Assembly (NCBI RefSeq): GCF_009711345.1
Contig: NZ_SMMA01000061.1
Coordinates: 62,001 to 126,000, forward strand
Direction: 5' to 3'
Source of the DNA: Pseudovibrio flavus
Lineage (GTDB): Bacteria > Pseudomonadota > Alphaproteobacteria > Rhizobiales > Stappiaceae
DNA length: 64,000 nucleotides
Numbering within the stretch: position 1 is the stretch's first letter; each line of letters begins with the position of its first letter. The notes under the pieces are model-generated. The model was given only the letters and a program-made list of their open reading frames with translations, did not search any database and was not told the DNA's origin. This document shows positions 34,813 to 45,028 of the stretch, one piece after another. Position numbers and translations under genes: made by a program.

Positions 34813-36009
34813 ATGAAATCGTTTATGAAGAAAGCGGGCCTTGGGCTGGCCACGCTTGCTATTTCTACGTCAGCATGGTCTGCTGATCCTATCAAAATCG
34901 CGCTTATTCATGGCCTTTCAGGAAGTACCTTTGAGGTATTTTCCAAACAGACCCATACAGGATTTGAAATGGGGTTGGAGTACGCTACGGGCGGCACCAA
35001 TATGATCAAGGGTCATCCGATTGAGATCATCAAAAAGGATACTCAGTTCAAACCGGATATTGCCCGCGCAATGCTGGCAGAAGCCTACGGCGATGATGAA
35101 GTTCTTCTCGCTATCGGCGGCACTTCTTCCGGCGTAACAAAGGGTATGTTGCCTATCGCTGAGGAATACGAGCGTATCCTGCTTGTAGAACCTGCGGTGG
35201 CGGACTCCCTCACAGGGCCAGACTCCAACCGCTATGTGTTCAAGACCAGCCGCAATTCCTCAATGGATATGCAAGCACAAGCGCTGGCGCTGAAGCCGGA
35301 CGATAACCTATATGTGGCAACCCTTGCCGAAGACTATGCCTTTGGGCGTGACGGCATCGCAGCATTCAAATCTGCATTGGAAGGTACAGGTGCAAACCTC
35401 GTGACTGAGGAATATGTACCGCTGAAAACCACTGACTTTACAGCAGCAGCAGAACGTATGTTCAACGCGCTGAAAGAAAAGCCGGGTCGTAAGGTTATTT
35501 TGATCTACGTTGCAGGTGGCGGCGATGCCATGGGCAAAATCAAAGCTATGGAACCACAGCGCTACGGTATTGAAATCTCTACAGGCGGCCACATCCTTCC
35601 GGTTCTGCCAACCTATAAGCGTGTACCGGGCATGGAAGGCGCTATCTATTACTACTACGAGAGCCCGAACAACGAGATCAACGACTGGCTCGTTGAGGAG
35701 CATGAAAAGCGTCACGGCTCCCCGCCTGACTTCTTCACTGCTGGCGGTATGGCGGCAGCGCTCGCTGTTGTTAAGGCTATCGAGACTGCCGAAGAGCTGG
35801 AAACCGAAGCAATCATTGCCGCGATGGAAGGAATGAGCTGGGAGACGCCGAAGGGTACCATGACTTTCCGTCCTGAAGACCATCAGGCGCTCCAGTCTAT
35901 GTACCACTTCAAAATCCAGGTGGACGACGAAGTGAAGTGGGCTATTCCGCAGCTTGTTCGCGAAATCAAGCCGGAAGAAATGAACATCCCGCTGGGTCGC
36001 ACAAACTAA
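34813..36009 (+). CDS. Branched-chain-type ABC substrate-binding protein
   Basis: A 398-residue type I periplasmic binding protein. ATG at 34813 follows GGGAGGG and opens a signal peptide (MKSFMKKAGLGLATLAISTSAWS|ADP). The fold is clear from IKIALIHGLSGSTFEVFSKQTHTGFEMGLEYATGG and LLAIGGTSSGVTKGMLPIAEEYERILLVEPAVADSLTG. Members bind amino acids, amides, urea or aromatic acids. The ligand here is unknown. First gene of an operon with two ATPases, two permeases and an alpha/beta hydrolase. Confidence 0.92.
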   Translation: MKSFMKKAGLGLATLAISTSAWSADPIKIALIHGLSGSTFEVFSKQTHTGFEMGLEYATGGTNMIKGHPIEIIKKDTQFKPDIARAMLAEAYGDDEVLLAIGGTSSGVTKGMLPIAEEYERILLVEPAVADSLTGPDSNRYVFKTSRNSSMDMQAQALALKPDDNLYVATLAEDYAFGRDGIAAFKSALEGTGANLVTEEYVPLKTTDFTAAAERMFNALKEKPGRKVILIYVAGGGDAMGKIKAMEPQRYGIEISTGGHILPVLPTYKRVPGMEGAIYYYYESPNNEINDWLVEEHEKRHGSPPDFFTAGGMAAALAVVKAIETAEELETEAIIAAMEGMSWETPKGTMTFRPEDHQALQSMYHFKIQVDDEVKWAIPQLVREIKPEEMNIPLGRTN

Positions 36010-36046
36010 GCCCCAAGCAAACCCTGACACATCGACCATATTTTGT

Positions 36047-36074
36047 GCTCTGGCGACCCATAAGTTGCCAGAGC
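36047..36074 (+). terminator. Stem-loop after binding-protein gene
   Basis: Eight-bp perfect stem GCTCTGGC / GCCAGAGC extended by GAC/GTT (with a G-U), loop CCATAA, 38 bases after the stop. No U-run. Same position relative to the transporter genes as the other stem-loops listed here. Confidence 0.65.
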
Positions 36075-36099
36075 CTGTCTCTAATAGTGTCACAGGACA

Positions 36100-36864
36100 A
36101 TGCGAGCACCTTCACTTTCCACGAAAGACCTCACCATCAATTTTGGAGGCCATGTCGCGGTTGATCATGTGAGCTGTGATTTTTATTCCGGCGAACTGAC
36201 CGTAATCGTAGGCCCAAATGGCGCAGGCAAGACAACCTATTTCAATCTCATCTCCGGTCAGCTGAAAGCGTCCTCCGGCACTGTCATTAAGGATGGCGAA
36301 GACATCACAGCAACAGCTCCCTCTACAAGAGCCAAGAAAGGTGTAGGCCGAGCATTCCAGCTTACCAACCTTTTCCCGCAGCTTACTGTTTTGGAAAACA
36401 TCCGCTTGGCGGTGCAGGCGCAAACAGGTGATGGATGGCGAGCCTTTACCCCAACAAACAAACTGACAGCCCTTGCCGACAAAGCAGAGCTTTATCTGGA
36501 AGCAACGGGACTTGAGGGGGTAGCCAAACAAAGAGCAGCCGCCCTCTCCCACGGGAACCAACGCAAGCTGGAAGTCGCCCTTTTGATGGCGATGGAGCCA
36601 GACATCTACATGTTCGATGAACCAACTGCGGGTATGTCCATGGACGATGCACCAGAAGTGCTTGAGCTCATCAGCAAGCTAAAAGCAGACACCCGTAAAA
36701 CAATCCTACTGGTAGAGCACAAGATGAATGTTGTTCGCTCACTGGCAGATCGCATCGTCGTACTGCACAACGGCGCTTTGGTTGCAGATGGCTCACCTGA
36801 GCAGACCATGAACTCTGAGGTTGTTCGCGAGGTATACCTTGGCAACGCGGGGGTTATGGCATGA
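36100..36864 (+). CDS. LivG-type ABC ATPase
   Basis: A 254-residue ATPase of branched-chain-type importers. Walker A GPNGAGKTT, GRAFQLTNLFPQLTV Q-loop, signature LSHGNQRKLEVALLMA (the LSHG form usual in LivG), Walker B IYMFDEPTAGMSMDD. It overlaps the LivF-type gene by four bases. No strong Shine-Dalgarno is visible before ATG 36100, though CACAGGACA precedes it. Confidence 0.92.
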   Translation: MRAPSLSTKDLTINFGGHVAVDHVSCDFYSGELTVIVGPNGAGKTTYFNLISGQLKASSGTVIKDGEDITATAPSTRAKKGVGRAFQLTNLFPQLTVLENIRLAVQAQTGDGWRAFTPTNKLTALADKAELYLEATGLEGVAKQRAAALSHGNQRKLEVALLMAMEPDIYMFDEPTAGMSMDDAPEVLELISKLKADTRKTILLVEHKMNVVRSLADRIVVLHNGALVADGSPEQTMNSEVVREVYLGNAGVMA

Positions 36865-37562
36865 GCCTATTAAGCCTAACCAACATGCAAACGCAGATCG
36901 GTGAGTATCACGTTCTGCATGATGTCTCCTTCGACGTCTCGGAAGGTGGAGTATTCGTTCTCCTTGGGCGCAATGGCGCTGGAAAGACCACAACCTTGCG
37001 GTCCATCATGAATATGTGGACCCCGTCAAAAGGCTCGGTCAAATTTCGCGGTAAAGACATCTCGCAAATGCACACCAGCGATATCGCTCGAATGGGAGTG
37101 GCATTTGTGCCGGAGGATATGGGTATCTTTGGCGGTCTGACAGTAGAAGAGAACCTCGTGCTGGCAACAGCGTCAGGCTCCTTTGATCCTCAGAGGCTGG
37201 AGCGGATACTGGAGCTATTCCCCGCTCTTAAGATCTTCTGGAACAAACAGGCGATGAAACTCTCAGGTGGGCAAAAGCAAATGCTCTCTGTCGCCCGCGC
37301 AATTATCGAACCGCGTGACCTCATTCTCATTGATGAGCCGACCAAGGGCCTTGCACCTGCAATCATCTCGGGAATGCGCGATGCGTTTGCCGAGATTGCC
37401 CAGAACACGACCATCCTGCTTGTTGAGCAGAACCTACCGTTCGCACTCTCGCTTGGACGAGACATGGCAGTAATTGATGACGGTCATGTGGTTCACACCG
37501 GAAGCATGAAGGCGTTCGCCGAAGACAATGAATTGCAAAACACCCTGCTGGGCCTTGCTTAA
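36861..37562 (+). CDS. LivF-type ABC ATPase
   Basis: A 233-residue second ATPase: Walker A GRNGAGKTT, signature LSGGQKQMLSVARA, Walker B LILIDEPTKGLAP, H-loop LLVEQN. It forms a heterodimer with the LivG-type protein. The ATG overlaps the preceding stop (ATGA), a sign of coupled 1:1 synthesis. Confidence 0.93.
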   Translation: MSLLSLTNMQTQIGEYHVLHDVSFDVSEGGVFVLLGRNGAGKTTTLRSIMNMWTPSKGSVKFRGKDISQMHTSDIARMGVAFVPEDMGIFGGLTVEENLVLATASGSFDPQRLERILELFPALKIFWNKQAMKLSGGQKQMLSVARAIIEPRDLILIDEPTKGLAPAIISGMRDAFAEIAQNTTILLVEQNLPFALSLGRDMAVIDDGHVVHTGSMKAFAEDNELQNTLLGLA

Positions 37563-37586
37563 GGCAGCATGGAGGGAGCTTTCACT

Positions 37587-38573
37587 ATGATTTCTAAAAG
37601 AATTGAGCAGCTTGGCGGGGTATTTCTGTTACCTGTCGCTATTGCCGCCCTCGCCTTTGTGCTGATTGGAGCCCCAGCAAGTTGGGTAACCCTGACCATT
37701 GCTGGCCTTTCCATGGGCATGATGATTTTCCTTATGGCCTCCGGCCTCTCGCTTGTTTTCGGCCTTATGGACGTGCTCAATTTCGGGCATTCCGCTTTTG
37801 TTAGTTTCGGCGCGTTTATCGCCGCCAGTGTACTTACATGGAGTGCGGGTTGGCTTACGTCCGATAGTATCGCGCTGAATGTGCTTGCTCTGATGCTGGC
37901 AATAATGGCTGCTATCAGCTTCGGCCTTCTGGCGGGCTGGTTTTTCGAGGTCGTAATTATCAAGCCGGTCTATCATGACCACCTGCGCCAGATCCTCATT
38001 ACAATGGGCGCGCTGATTATCTCCGAGCAGCTCATTCTCGCCATTTGGGGTGGCACACCGCTTTCTGTACCCCGTCCTGAATTTCTGGAAGGTGCGGTCA
38101 TCTGGGGCGATGTCTCCATTGAGATTTACCGCGTCTTTGCGTTTCTCGTAGGCGCGGTGATCTACGCTGGGCTCTACTTCCTCTTCAAACGCACTCGGAT
38201 CGGCCTTTTGATCCGTGCAGGCGTAGAAAATCGTGAGATGGTGGAAGCGCTTGGATACCGCATCAACCGCCTGTTCCTTGGCGTCTTTGTGCTAGGCTCG
38301 GCCCTCGCCGCGCTGGGTGGCACCATGTGGGCAGGCTACGAGACACTTATCTCACCGGCGCTGGGCTCGGAAATGATGATCGTTGTCTTTATCGTCGTCA
38401 TCATTGGCGGATTGGGCTCCATTGAAGGCACTCTGCTAGGCGCGCTCATTGTTGGCCTCATGGGCAACTACGTTGGCTATCTTGCGCCCAAGCTCGCACT
38501 CGCATCCAATATGCTTATCATGATGGCAATTCTCATGTGGCGCCCTAGCGGCCTCAAGCCAGCAGTGAAGTAG
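37587..38573 (+). CDS. LivH-type ABC permease
   Basis: About 328 residues from ATG 37587 (GGAGGGAG upstream). Eight or so membrane segments, with GLSLVFGLMDVLNFGHSAFVSFGAFIAA and the EAA-like VENREMVEALGYRINRLFLGVFVLGSALAALGGTMWAG typical of LivH. Partner of the LivM-type gene nine bases downstream. It lacks a signal peptide beyond the first membrane helix. Confidence 0.92.
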   Translation: MISKRIEQLGGVFLLPVAIAALAFVLIGAPASWVTLTIAGLSMGMMIFLMASGLSLVFGLMDVLNFGHSAFVSFGAFIAASVLTWSAGWLTSDSIALNVLALMLAIMAAISFGLLAGWFFEVVIIKPVYHDHLRQILITMGALIISEQLILAIWGGTPLSVPRPEFLEGAVIWGDVSIEIYRVFAFLVGAVIYAGLYFLFKRTRIGLLIRAGVENREMVEALGYRINRLFLGVFVLGSALAALGGTMWAGYETLISPALGSEMMIVVFIVVIIGGLGSIEGTLLGALIVGLMGNYVGYLAPKLALASNMLIMMAILMWRPSGLKPAVK

Positions 38574-38582
38574 GAGGCCGCA

Positions 38583-39650
38583 ATGGAAAAAACCAACGGA
38601 AACCTTCTCGTCAAAGGCACTGTTTTCCTCGTCTGGGCCATCCTACTTTTCGCACCATTCCTATTTCAGGATGTGCGTTCAACAGAAGTAGCAGCCCGCA
38701 TTCTTGTCTTCATCGTGCTTGTCTCAAGCTATGACCTGCTCATCGGCTACACAGGCATTGTATCCTTCGCCCACACCATGTTCTTCGGCCTTGGTGCATA
38801 TGGAACCGCGATTGCGTTAAAGACCATGGGGCCAAGCTGGAGCGCCGTTATATTGGGCGCGCTTATCGGCCTTGGAATCTCGCTCGTAATCGCACTTGCT
38901 GTGGGGCTATTATCGCTGCGCGTGAAGGCAATCTTCTTTGCGATGATTACGCTCGCAGTTGCCTCAGTTGCACTCGTCATGGCCTCCCAGCTCTCCGGCC
39001 TTACGGGCGGCGAAGACGGCATTACCTACCGCCCTCCGTCTATCTTCAAGCCAGCTGCTAAGCTGCTCACCGATGAGAATGGCAAAGTGCTGCGCATTTT
39101 CGGCGTGAAGATGAACGGTAAGATCGCAGCCTACTACTTCGTCTTCTTTAGCTCGCTAATACTGTTCTGCGTTATGCTCCGGCTGGTCGTCTCGCCAATC
39201 GGATCGGTCCTGAAAGCCATCCGTGAAAACGAAGCGCGAGCTGAGGCTATTGGCTACCGCGTCGTGGCTTATCGCACGCTTGTTTTCTGCGCAGCAGCTG
39301 CCTTTGCCTCACTCATTGGCTCGGTTTACGCAGTTTGGCTCAAGTACACCGGGCCGGATACTGTCCTGTCCTTTGCCATCATGATCGATATCCTACTGAT
39401 GGTCGTTATCGGCGGCATGGGCACCATGTGGGGCGCGGTAATCGGCGTAGTGATGATGACACTGGCACAATACTACCTGCGCGATCTTATGGGCGTTGTT
39501 GCTGACGCCACCCATAATCTGCCTATCGTACCGGAGCTATTTGATCCAGATCGCTGGCTTTTGTGGCTCGGCCTCTGCTTCATCCTTCTCGTTTACTTCT
39601 TCCCAACGGGCATAGCCGGACGCCTTATGGCAAAAGGAGAACCAGCATGA
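38583..39650 (+). CDS. LivM-type ABC permease
   Basis: A 355-residue permease with about nine membrane segments: SYDLLIGYTGIVSFAHTMFFGLGAYGTAIAL and RENEARAEAIGYRVVAYRTLVFCAAAAFASLIGSVYAVWLKYTGPDTVL carry the LivM marks. Its stop overlaps the alpha/beta hydrolase start (ATGA), which ties the hydrolase to transport of the same compound. AGGAGG precedes the ATG. Confidence 0.92.
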   Translation: MEKTNGNLLVKGTVFLVWAILLFAPFLFQDVRSTEVAARILVFIVLVSSYDLLIGYTGIVSFAHTMFFGLGAYGTAIALKTMGPSWSAVILGALIGLGISLVIALAVGLLSLRVKAIFFAMITLAVASVALVMASQLSGLTGGEDGITYRPPSIFKPAAKLLTDENGKVLRIFGVKMNGKIAAYYFVFFSSLILFCVMLRLVVSPIGSVLKAIRENEARAEAIGYRVVAYRTLVFCAAAAFASLIGSVYAVWLKYTGPDTVLSFAIMIDILLMVVIGGMGTMWGAVIGVVMMTLAQYYLRDLMGVVADATHNLPIVPELFDPDRWLLWLGLCFILLVYFFPTGIAGRLMAKGEPA

Positions 39651-40510
39651 CACAGCCACGTTTTTCCTTCGTGCCGGTTATGGACCACATGCTGCACGTC
39701 ACCGAGTGGGGTGATCCTAAAAACCCCGCAATTGTTATGTGGCATGGCCTTGCTAGAACCGGACGCGATTTCGACGAGTTAGCTGCGGCCTTGAGCGACA
39801 AATATTTCGTCCTGTGCCCGGATACCATCGGACGCGGCCTTTCCAGTTGGGCCACAAATCCGGAGGCCGAATACAGCATCGAGTATTTCACGGGCCTCGC
39901 CTCGGATATGCTGGAGCATTACGGTATTGAACAATGTGCGTGGATCGGTACGTCCATGGGCGGTTTGATCGGCATGCGCATGGCATCCGGCCCGCTGAGA
40001 GACCGGATTTCGCAGCTCGTTATCAACGATATTGGGCCGGAAATCCCTCAGGAAGCCATAGACCGTATCCTGACCTATGCAGGCAAACTTCCCCATTTTG
40101 AAGACATTCAAGAAGCGGAAACTTGGCTGCGGCAGGTGTATACGCCCTTCGGCCCTGCGGACGACCAGTTCTGGAAGCGTATGGCGCATTCCTCGGTTCG
40201 GCGAATGGAAAGCGGCAAGCTGACGATCCACTATGATCCGCGTATCATCGTTATGTTCTCCGCCTCCAGAGAGGAAATGACGACTTGGGATCGTTATGAA
40301 AAGATCCGCGTTCCAACAACGGTCATCTGGGGCAGAACATCTGATATTCTCACCGAAGAAATTACAGGGAAGATGGCAGCCCTCGGACCCAAGGCAAAGG
40401 TTCTAGCGATAGAAGATTGTGGCCATGCCCCTACTCTATCAAGGCCAGATGACATCGCATTGCTAAGAGGTATTCTGGAAGAGCAAGCAGAGCAGTATTC
40501 TCTAGCCTAA
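39647..40510 (+). CDS. Alpha/beta hydrolase
   Basis: A 287-residue alpha/beta hydrolase. Oxyanion loop WHGLARTGRDFDELAAAL, nucleophile elbow WIGTSMGGLIG (Ser about residue 105), acid in WGRTSDILT, catalytic His in EDCGHAPTLSRPD. No signal peptide, so cytoplasmic. The ATGA overlap with the LivM-type gene indicates that it acts on the imported substrate, perhaps an ester, lactone or amide (inference). Last gene of the operon. Confidence 0.9.
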   Translation: MTQPRFSFVPVMDHMLHVTEWGDPKNPAIVMWHGLARTGRDFDELAAALSDKYFVLCPDTIGRGLSSWATNPEAEYSIEYFTGLASDMLEHYGIEQCAWIGTSMGGLIGMRMASGPLRDRISQLVINDIGPEIPQEAIDRILTYAGKLPHFEDIQEAETWLRQVYTPFGPADDQFWKRMAHSSVRRMESGKLTIHYDPRIIVMFSASREEMTTWDRYEKIRVPTTVIWGRTSDILTEEITGKMAALGPKAKVLAIEDCGHAPTLSRPDDIALLRGILEEQAEQYSLA

Positions 40511-40611
40511 CTTCGCAGACAAAACTCAAAGCACATTCCGTGAACTATTATGGAAGCGGCCTCCTATAAAACCAGTTAGTCTAGCACCTCTGGATTTATG
40601 GGAGGCTTTTT

Positions 40612-41808
40612 GTGTTCAGGTTTACAGCAAGCTCTTTATTTGTCGCTTCAGCGTTTTTCTTAGTACCCACTGCATCTGCTCAAAACAATTTCAACGCGTC
40701 TCCTCCGAACGCAGACTGGCAGAAACCGGCATTTCCCGGTCAGACCCGAGCCCCCATTATTGAAGATGACATTGATTTGTCATTGGAAACGATTGTTGAC
40801 GGCCTTCAACGACCTTGGGGCATGGCGCAACTTCCAGATGGTAGCTGGCTAATTACCGAAAAACGCGGACGTTTACGTTTGGTATCAAAGGAAGGAAACA
40901 TCTCCGCCCCGATTTCAGGCCTACCCTCTGTCGATAGCAGCGGACAAGGTGGCCTTCTAGACGTTGCAGTACAAGATGATTTCGACAATACGGGCCGTTT
41001 GTGGTGGAGCTTCTCTGAACCTCGGTCCCGAGGAAGATCTTCTACGTCTGTGGCGACAGGCGTTCTATCAAAAGATCGCACCACAATCTCAGATGCCACT
41101 GTGATTTTCCGCCAAAATCCGGCGTGGGCGTCCTCCCGCCACTTTGGTTCCCGTCTCGTCTTTGATAAGTCGGGCGCCCTGTTCATTACAACGGGAGACC
41201 GAGGAACGCCAAGAACCAGCCAGATGGCGCAGGACCCCAAAACGCATATTGGCAAGGTATTGCGCATCGACCCGCTGACCGGTGAGCCCAAAGGCGCCAC
41301 CGACAATAAAGGGTTTGCTCCAGAGGTGTGGTCTTACGGGCATAGAAACATGCAAAGCGCGACACTCGGGCCCGATGGTAACCTCTGGACAATTGAGCAC
41401 GGGCCACGCGGCGGCGACGAGCTAAACAGGCCGCAAATGGGAAAAAACTACGGCTGGCCGGTTATCACTTACGGCGAGACCTACAGCGGCCGTCCAGTTG
41501 GCAAAGGCCAAACACAAATGAAAGGCATGGAACAGCCTCTCTACTACTGGGACCCTGTGATAGCACCAAGTGGCATGGCCTTTTCCGACCCGAAAGTTTT
41601 TCCAGAATGGAAAACAAGCATTCTCGTGGGCGGTCTTGCAAGCCAGTCTCTAATCCGGCTGGAAATGGACAGAGCCAAAGTAAAAGGTGAAAACCGCTAC
41701 CTTGAAGGGATGGCTCGTATTCGTGACGTCGCAACCGGCAACGACGGTGCCCTTTATATCCTCACAGATTCCAACAATGGTGCTCTGATCCGCATCACAC
41801 CTAAATAG
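40612..41808 (+). CDS. PQQ-dependent aldose sugar dehydrogenase family protein (YliI/GSDH-type)
   Basis: A 398-residue secreted six-bladed propeller. GTG start at 40612 after GGGAGG, then signal peptide MFRFTASSLFVASAFFLVPTASA|QNN. Soluble glucose dehydrogenase-type marks: LQRPWGMAQLPDGSWLITEKRGRL, SSRHFGSRLVFDKSGALFITTGDRG (catalytic His region), WSYGHRNMQSATLGPDGNLWTIEHGPRGGDELN, VIAPSGMAFSD. It oxidises sugars in the periplasm if PQQ is supplied. No PQQ synthesis gene is in the window. Stands alone. Confidence 0.88.
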   Translation: MFRFTASSLFVASAFFLVPTASAQNNFNASPPNADWQKPAFPGQTRAPIIEDDIDLSLETIVDGLQRPWGMAQLPDGSWLITEKRGRLRLVSKEGNISAPISGLPSVDSSGQGGLLDVAVQDDFDNTGRLWWSFSEPRSRGRSSTSVATGVLSKDRTTISDATVIFRQNPAWASSRHFGSRLVFDKSGALFITTGDRGTPRTSQMAQDPKTHIGKVLRIDPLTGEPKGATDNKGFAPEVWSYGHRNMQSATLGPDGNLWTIEHGPRGGDELNRPQMGKNYGWPVITYGETYSGRPVGKGQTQMKGMEQPLYYWDPVIAPSGMAFSDPKVFPEWKTSILVGGLASQSLIRLEMDRAKVKGENRYLEGMARIRDVATGNDGALYILTDSNNGALIRITPK

Positions 41809-41835
41809 TGACGCCTGCTTTTGGGAAAGAGATGA

Positions 41836-41875
41836 GAGGAACCTTCGTCGGCTTATAGCTGAACGACGGTTCCTC
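41836..41875. terminator. Stem-loop between convergent genes
   Basis: GAGGAACC / GGTTCCTC (8 bp) extended by TCGT/ACGA after a mismatch, with a 14-base loop. It lies between the sugar dehydrogenase and the convergent fusion gene. No long U-run on either side, so termination strength is uncertain. Confidence 0.6.
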
Positions 41876-41898
41876 CCTGTGCTTTATCAAATATGGCT

Positions 41899-44800
41899 TT
41901 ACGCTGGTTCAAGCTCCGCCATGACCTCAGCAAACGCCTGATCAAGAACGCCTAGTAAAAGGTCAGCATTCTTCTTTGAAAACACCATTGGAGGACGCAT
42001 TTTGAGCACGTTATCGTAAGGTCCTTCCGTTCCCATCAGAACGCCAAGCTCCTTGGCTCGGTTTGTGATCTTTCTGGCAGCAGCAGTGGCTGGCTCCTTC
42101 GTTTTCCTATCCAGCACCAACTCGATACCGAGGAACAGCCCCATTCCGCGAACATCACCGATGATCTCGTAGTTTTCTGCCAGCCTATTAAAGCCAGAGA
42201 TCAGATAGTCTCCAGTAACTTCGGCATTTTCACGCAAGCCTTCGTTTTCAATTGTATTGAGAACGGCCAAGCCAACAGCGCAGGAAACAGGGTTTCCGCC
42301 GAAGGTGTTGAAGTACTCCATACCGTTATTGAACTTGTCTGCGGTTTCCTTTGTCGTTACGAGCGCTGCCATTGGGTGACCATTGCCAATCGGCTTACCC
42401 ATTGTAACGATATCGGGTGTCACGCCTTGGGATTCAAACGCCCACCAATGACGTCCCACTCGGCCGAAACCAACCTGCACTTCATCAGCCACGCAAAGTC
42501 CGCCAGCCTCACGCACCAAACGATAGACTTCCTGCAAATACCCGTCCGGCATAAACACCTGACCAGCAACGCTTGGAATGGACTCGGCAATAAAGAACGA
42601 AGGTGAAGTGCCCCTTTTCGCCATATCGCGGATTTGCTGCTCCACGCTTTCAATGTAGCGGGCGACTATCTCTTCCTGCGGCCAGTCAGCTGGTGCACGG
42701 TAAACGTCAGGAATTGCAGCCTCATACACATGATCAGCGCGCCCATTACCACCCTTTCTTTTGTATTTATATGGACTTAGATCGATCAGTTCCGGTGTCG
42801 TCCCATGGTAAGCCCAGTCTAGAACGATGGCGTCACGCCGTCCGGTAACGGTCTGGGCCATTCTAATCATCAGGCTATTGGCTTCACTGCCGCTACACAC
42901 AAACGATGCAACTGACAGACCTTCCGGCAAGGTTTCTGTTAGACGCTCTGAGTATTCTGCAATGTTATCATGAAGGTAGCGTGTATTCGTGTTGAGCTTG
43001 GCGGCCTGATTTGCAAGGGCCTCAACCACTGCAGGGTGCGCATGTCCCAGATGACAAACGTTATTAAAGCAGTCCAGATACGCCCGCCCTTTATGATCGA
43101 TAAGAAAAGCCCCATCACCGCGCACGAACTTGATCGGCTCCTCGTAGGACATGGAAAGGTTTGGCAGGAGGCGCGCTTTTCTTACGCTAATGATCTCTTC
43201 AGGCGTACGCCCTTCGCTGCCATACGTTTCAGGCGGAAGCCCTGCAAAGTCTGAAGCATCTGGGAATAGGTCTGCCCAAACATCCATGTACTCGGCTTCA
43301 CCCACGCCCAGAATTTCCGGCGCAGAAAGTTCAGCATCCGCGCTAAGCTGGAGGTGAAGATGAGGTGCCCAGCCCCCGTTTTCGCTCGGGTTCCCCAAGT
43401 AACCGACAAGATCACCAGCAGCCAAGGTATCACCAACAGATAAGCGCTCGGCGGCCTCATGAGCCATGTGCCCCCAAAGACTCACAAACGGCACGCCGTT
43501 ATCTGTCTGATGTTCAAGGGCGATCATGCAGCCATAGCCAAGCGGATCAACTTCCACCTCGACGCTACGAACAACAGCGGGCATAGGCGAGAAGACTTTG
43601 GTTCCTGCCCCTAAAAACAGATCCACACCTAGATGATGCGTACGGCGTTGGCCTTGGATGAACTTGCTTTCAAAGATACTGGAGGAATAGACGGACCGCT
43701 TTTCTCCCCATGGGCCGATACCAAGTTCAACGCCCTTTTCCTTTGCATATGCTTCCCACCACGCTTGCGCAACATCCGGCTGCCGGTTTCGGCTGGAAAG
43801 CGTCATGACATGCTCAGGGTCTATAAACGGCACAATATCCTTAGCCATCATCGCTGGATGACGTTCAAACACAGAGGCGAAGCTATCTCTGTTCTTGCTG
43901 CAAAAGCGGCGGATTTCATCCGCACCGCGAACAGCTTCAAAGCCACAAGCCCTGCGGAATATTGCAGTAGCAAATGCTGGTTTGATCGCAGCAAGCTTTT
44001 CTAGCAAGTCCCAAGCTGGCTGCTCGCTTACTGCAAGGTATGGATTATCTTCAGTTTCATCTCTCCGCAGCGCTGAAAGGCTTACGCTTGTGACCAAGCG
44101 CATGGCGATAAGATCGAAGAGAAGATCAACTTCCTCTTCTTCGAGCGGGTATTCAGCATGGTACGCTGCAGCTAGATCAGCCGCGACACCAATCGGGTCT
44201 TTGGTATCCATGATGGAATAAGCACCAGCGATTGCCACCTCGGCAATAACTGGTGTGTGAAGGCTATCACCAAAGTCAATCAAACCGCAGACATGGCTCG
44301 GATCATTTTCATCAACCAGAACGTTCCAATCGTTAGCATCGTTATGGATAACAGCGGCTCTCAGACCGGCAAACTTCGGCTCAACATGCCTTTCAAAGCG
44401 ATCAAGGAAGTAGGAAACAATCTCACGCTGTTTGTCATTGGCAAGAGCATCGAGACGGGAACGCGCATGGCCTGCGCTGCGGATGTCCCAATCGAACGTG
44501 CGCAGAGCGCCGGGGTGCACGAAACCGCGGAGGGCTTTGTCCAACCGGCCAAGAAGAGAACCAAGGCTTGATATGACAGCTCGAGAGCGTTCGCTTTGGG
44601 CTAAAGGCACACCCGCAACCCACGAGACGACGCGCATGGAATGCACCGTCCCTTCCGCACTATCAACTTTCTGAGTTGCCATGCCCTGCTTTGTCTTTTG
44701 CAGGCGTGGCATGGGAAGCTCTGGGGCACTAGTAGCCAAGTGCTCCAGCATCGCTGTTTGAAAATCGGTTTCAGCAGCAGGTTCGCTAGCGTTGACAATT

Positions 44801-44961
44801 TTTACAGTAAACCGCTCACCGGATGCTGTTTGCAGGCAGTGGTTCTGGTCTCTTTCACTTTCAAGCGGTGTAAGTGCCCCTTCAAGTCCCCAATGAATGA
44901 AAAGAAACTCTGCAATATGCTTGGTATCGAACGCTGGCGCTGGATGCGTGATGTCGGTCAT
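41899..44961 (-). CDS. APH-type kinase / M23 peptidase-like / class III aminotransferase fusion
   Basis: About 1020 residues from ATG 44961 (GGAGGAAACC upstream). Three domains: an aminoglycoside-phosphotransferase/choline-kinase fold (about 20-330) with [10 protein letters not shown] (H about 205) and LIDFGDS; an M23/LytM domain (about 400-570) with intact HHLGVD, LWGHM and PHLHLQL metal motifs; and a class III PLP domain (about 600-1015) with [13 protein letters not shown] and PLP Lys in [10 protein letters not shown] (about 854). No signal peptide. Kinase plus class III domain recalls hydroxylysine kinase with phosphohydroxylysine phospho-lyase, or phosphoethanolamine phospho-lyase, so phosphorylation followed by ammonia and phosphate removal is likely. 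Divergent from an Lrp-type regulator. Confidence 0.9.
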   Translation of the reverse strand: MTDITHPAPAFDTKHIAEFLFIHWGLEGALTPLESERDQNHCLQTASGERFTVKIVNASEPAAETDFQTAMLEHLATSAPELPMPRLQKTKQGMATQKVDSAEGTVHSMRVVSWVAGVPLAQSERSRAVISSLGSLLGRLDKALRGFVHPGALRTFDWDIRSAGHARSRLDALANDKQREIVSYFLDRFERHVEPKFAGLRAAVIHNDANDWNVLVDENDPSHVCGLIDFGDSLHTPVIAEVAIAGAYSIMDTKDPIGVAADLAAAYHAEYPLEEEEVDLLFDLIAMRLVTSVSLSALRRDETEDNPYLAVSEQPAWDLLEKLAAIKPAFATAIFRRACGFEAVRGADEIRRFCSKNRDSFASVFERHPAMMAKDIVPFIDPEHVMTLSSRNRQPDVAQAWWEAYAKEKGVELGIGPWGEKRSVYSSSIFESKFIQGQRRTHHLGVDLFLGAGTKVFSPMPAVVRSVEVEVDPLGYGCMIALEHQTDNGVPFVSLWGHMAHEAAERLSVGDTLAAGDLVGYLGNPSENGGWAPHLHLQLSADAELSAPEILGVGEAEYMDVWADLFPDASDFAGLPPETYGSEGRTPEEIISVRKARLLPNLSMSYEEPIKFVRGDGAFLIDHKGRAYLDCFNNVCHLGHAHPAVVEALANQAAKLNTNTRYLHDNIAEYSERLTETLPEGLSVASFVCSGSEANSLMIRMAQTVTGRRDAIVLDWAYHGTTPELIDLSPYKYKRKGGNGRADHVYEAAIPDVYRAPADWPQEEIVARYIESVEQQIRDMAKRGTSPSFFIAESIPSVAGQVFMPDGYLQEVYRLVREAGGLCVADEVQVGFGRVGRHWWAFESQGVTPDIVTMGKPIGNGHPMAALVTTKETADKFNNGMEYFNTFGGNPVSCAVGLAVLNTIENEGLRENAEVTGDYLISGFNRLAENYEIIGDVRGMGLFLGIELVLDRKTKEPATAAARKITNRAKELGVLMGTEGPYDNVLKMRPPMVFSKKNADLLLGVLDQAFAEVMAELEPA

Positions 44962-45028
44962 GGTTTCCTCCGTTACATCCAGCATACCGACCACTACGTA
45001 TTTCGCTTCCGACCAAAGGACGGTTGCA

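Noticed and set aside
35308-36093. A 261-codon open frame on the minus strand opposite the Liv-type binding protein
   Set aside because: Lies within a well-supported plus-strand gene; no domain, ribosome site or operon context of its own.
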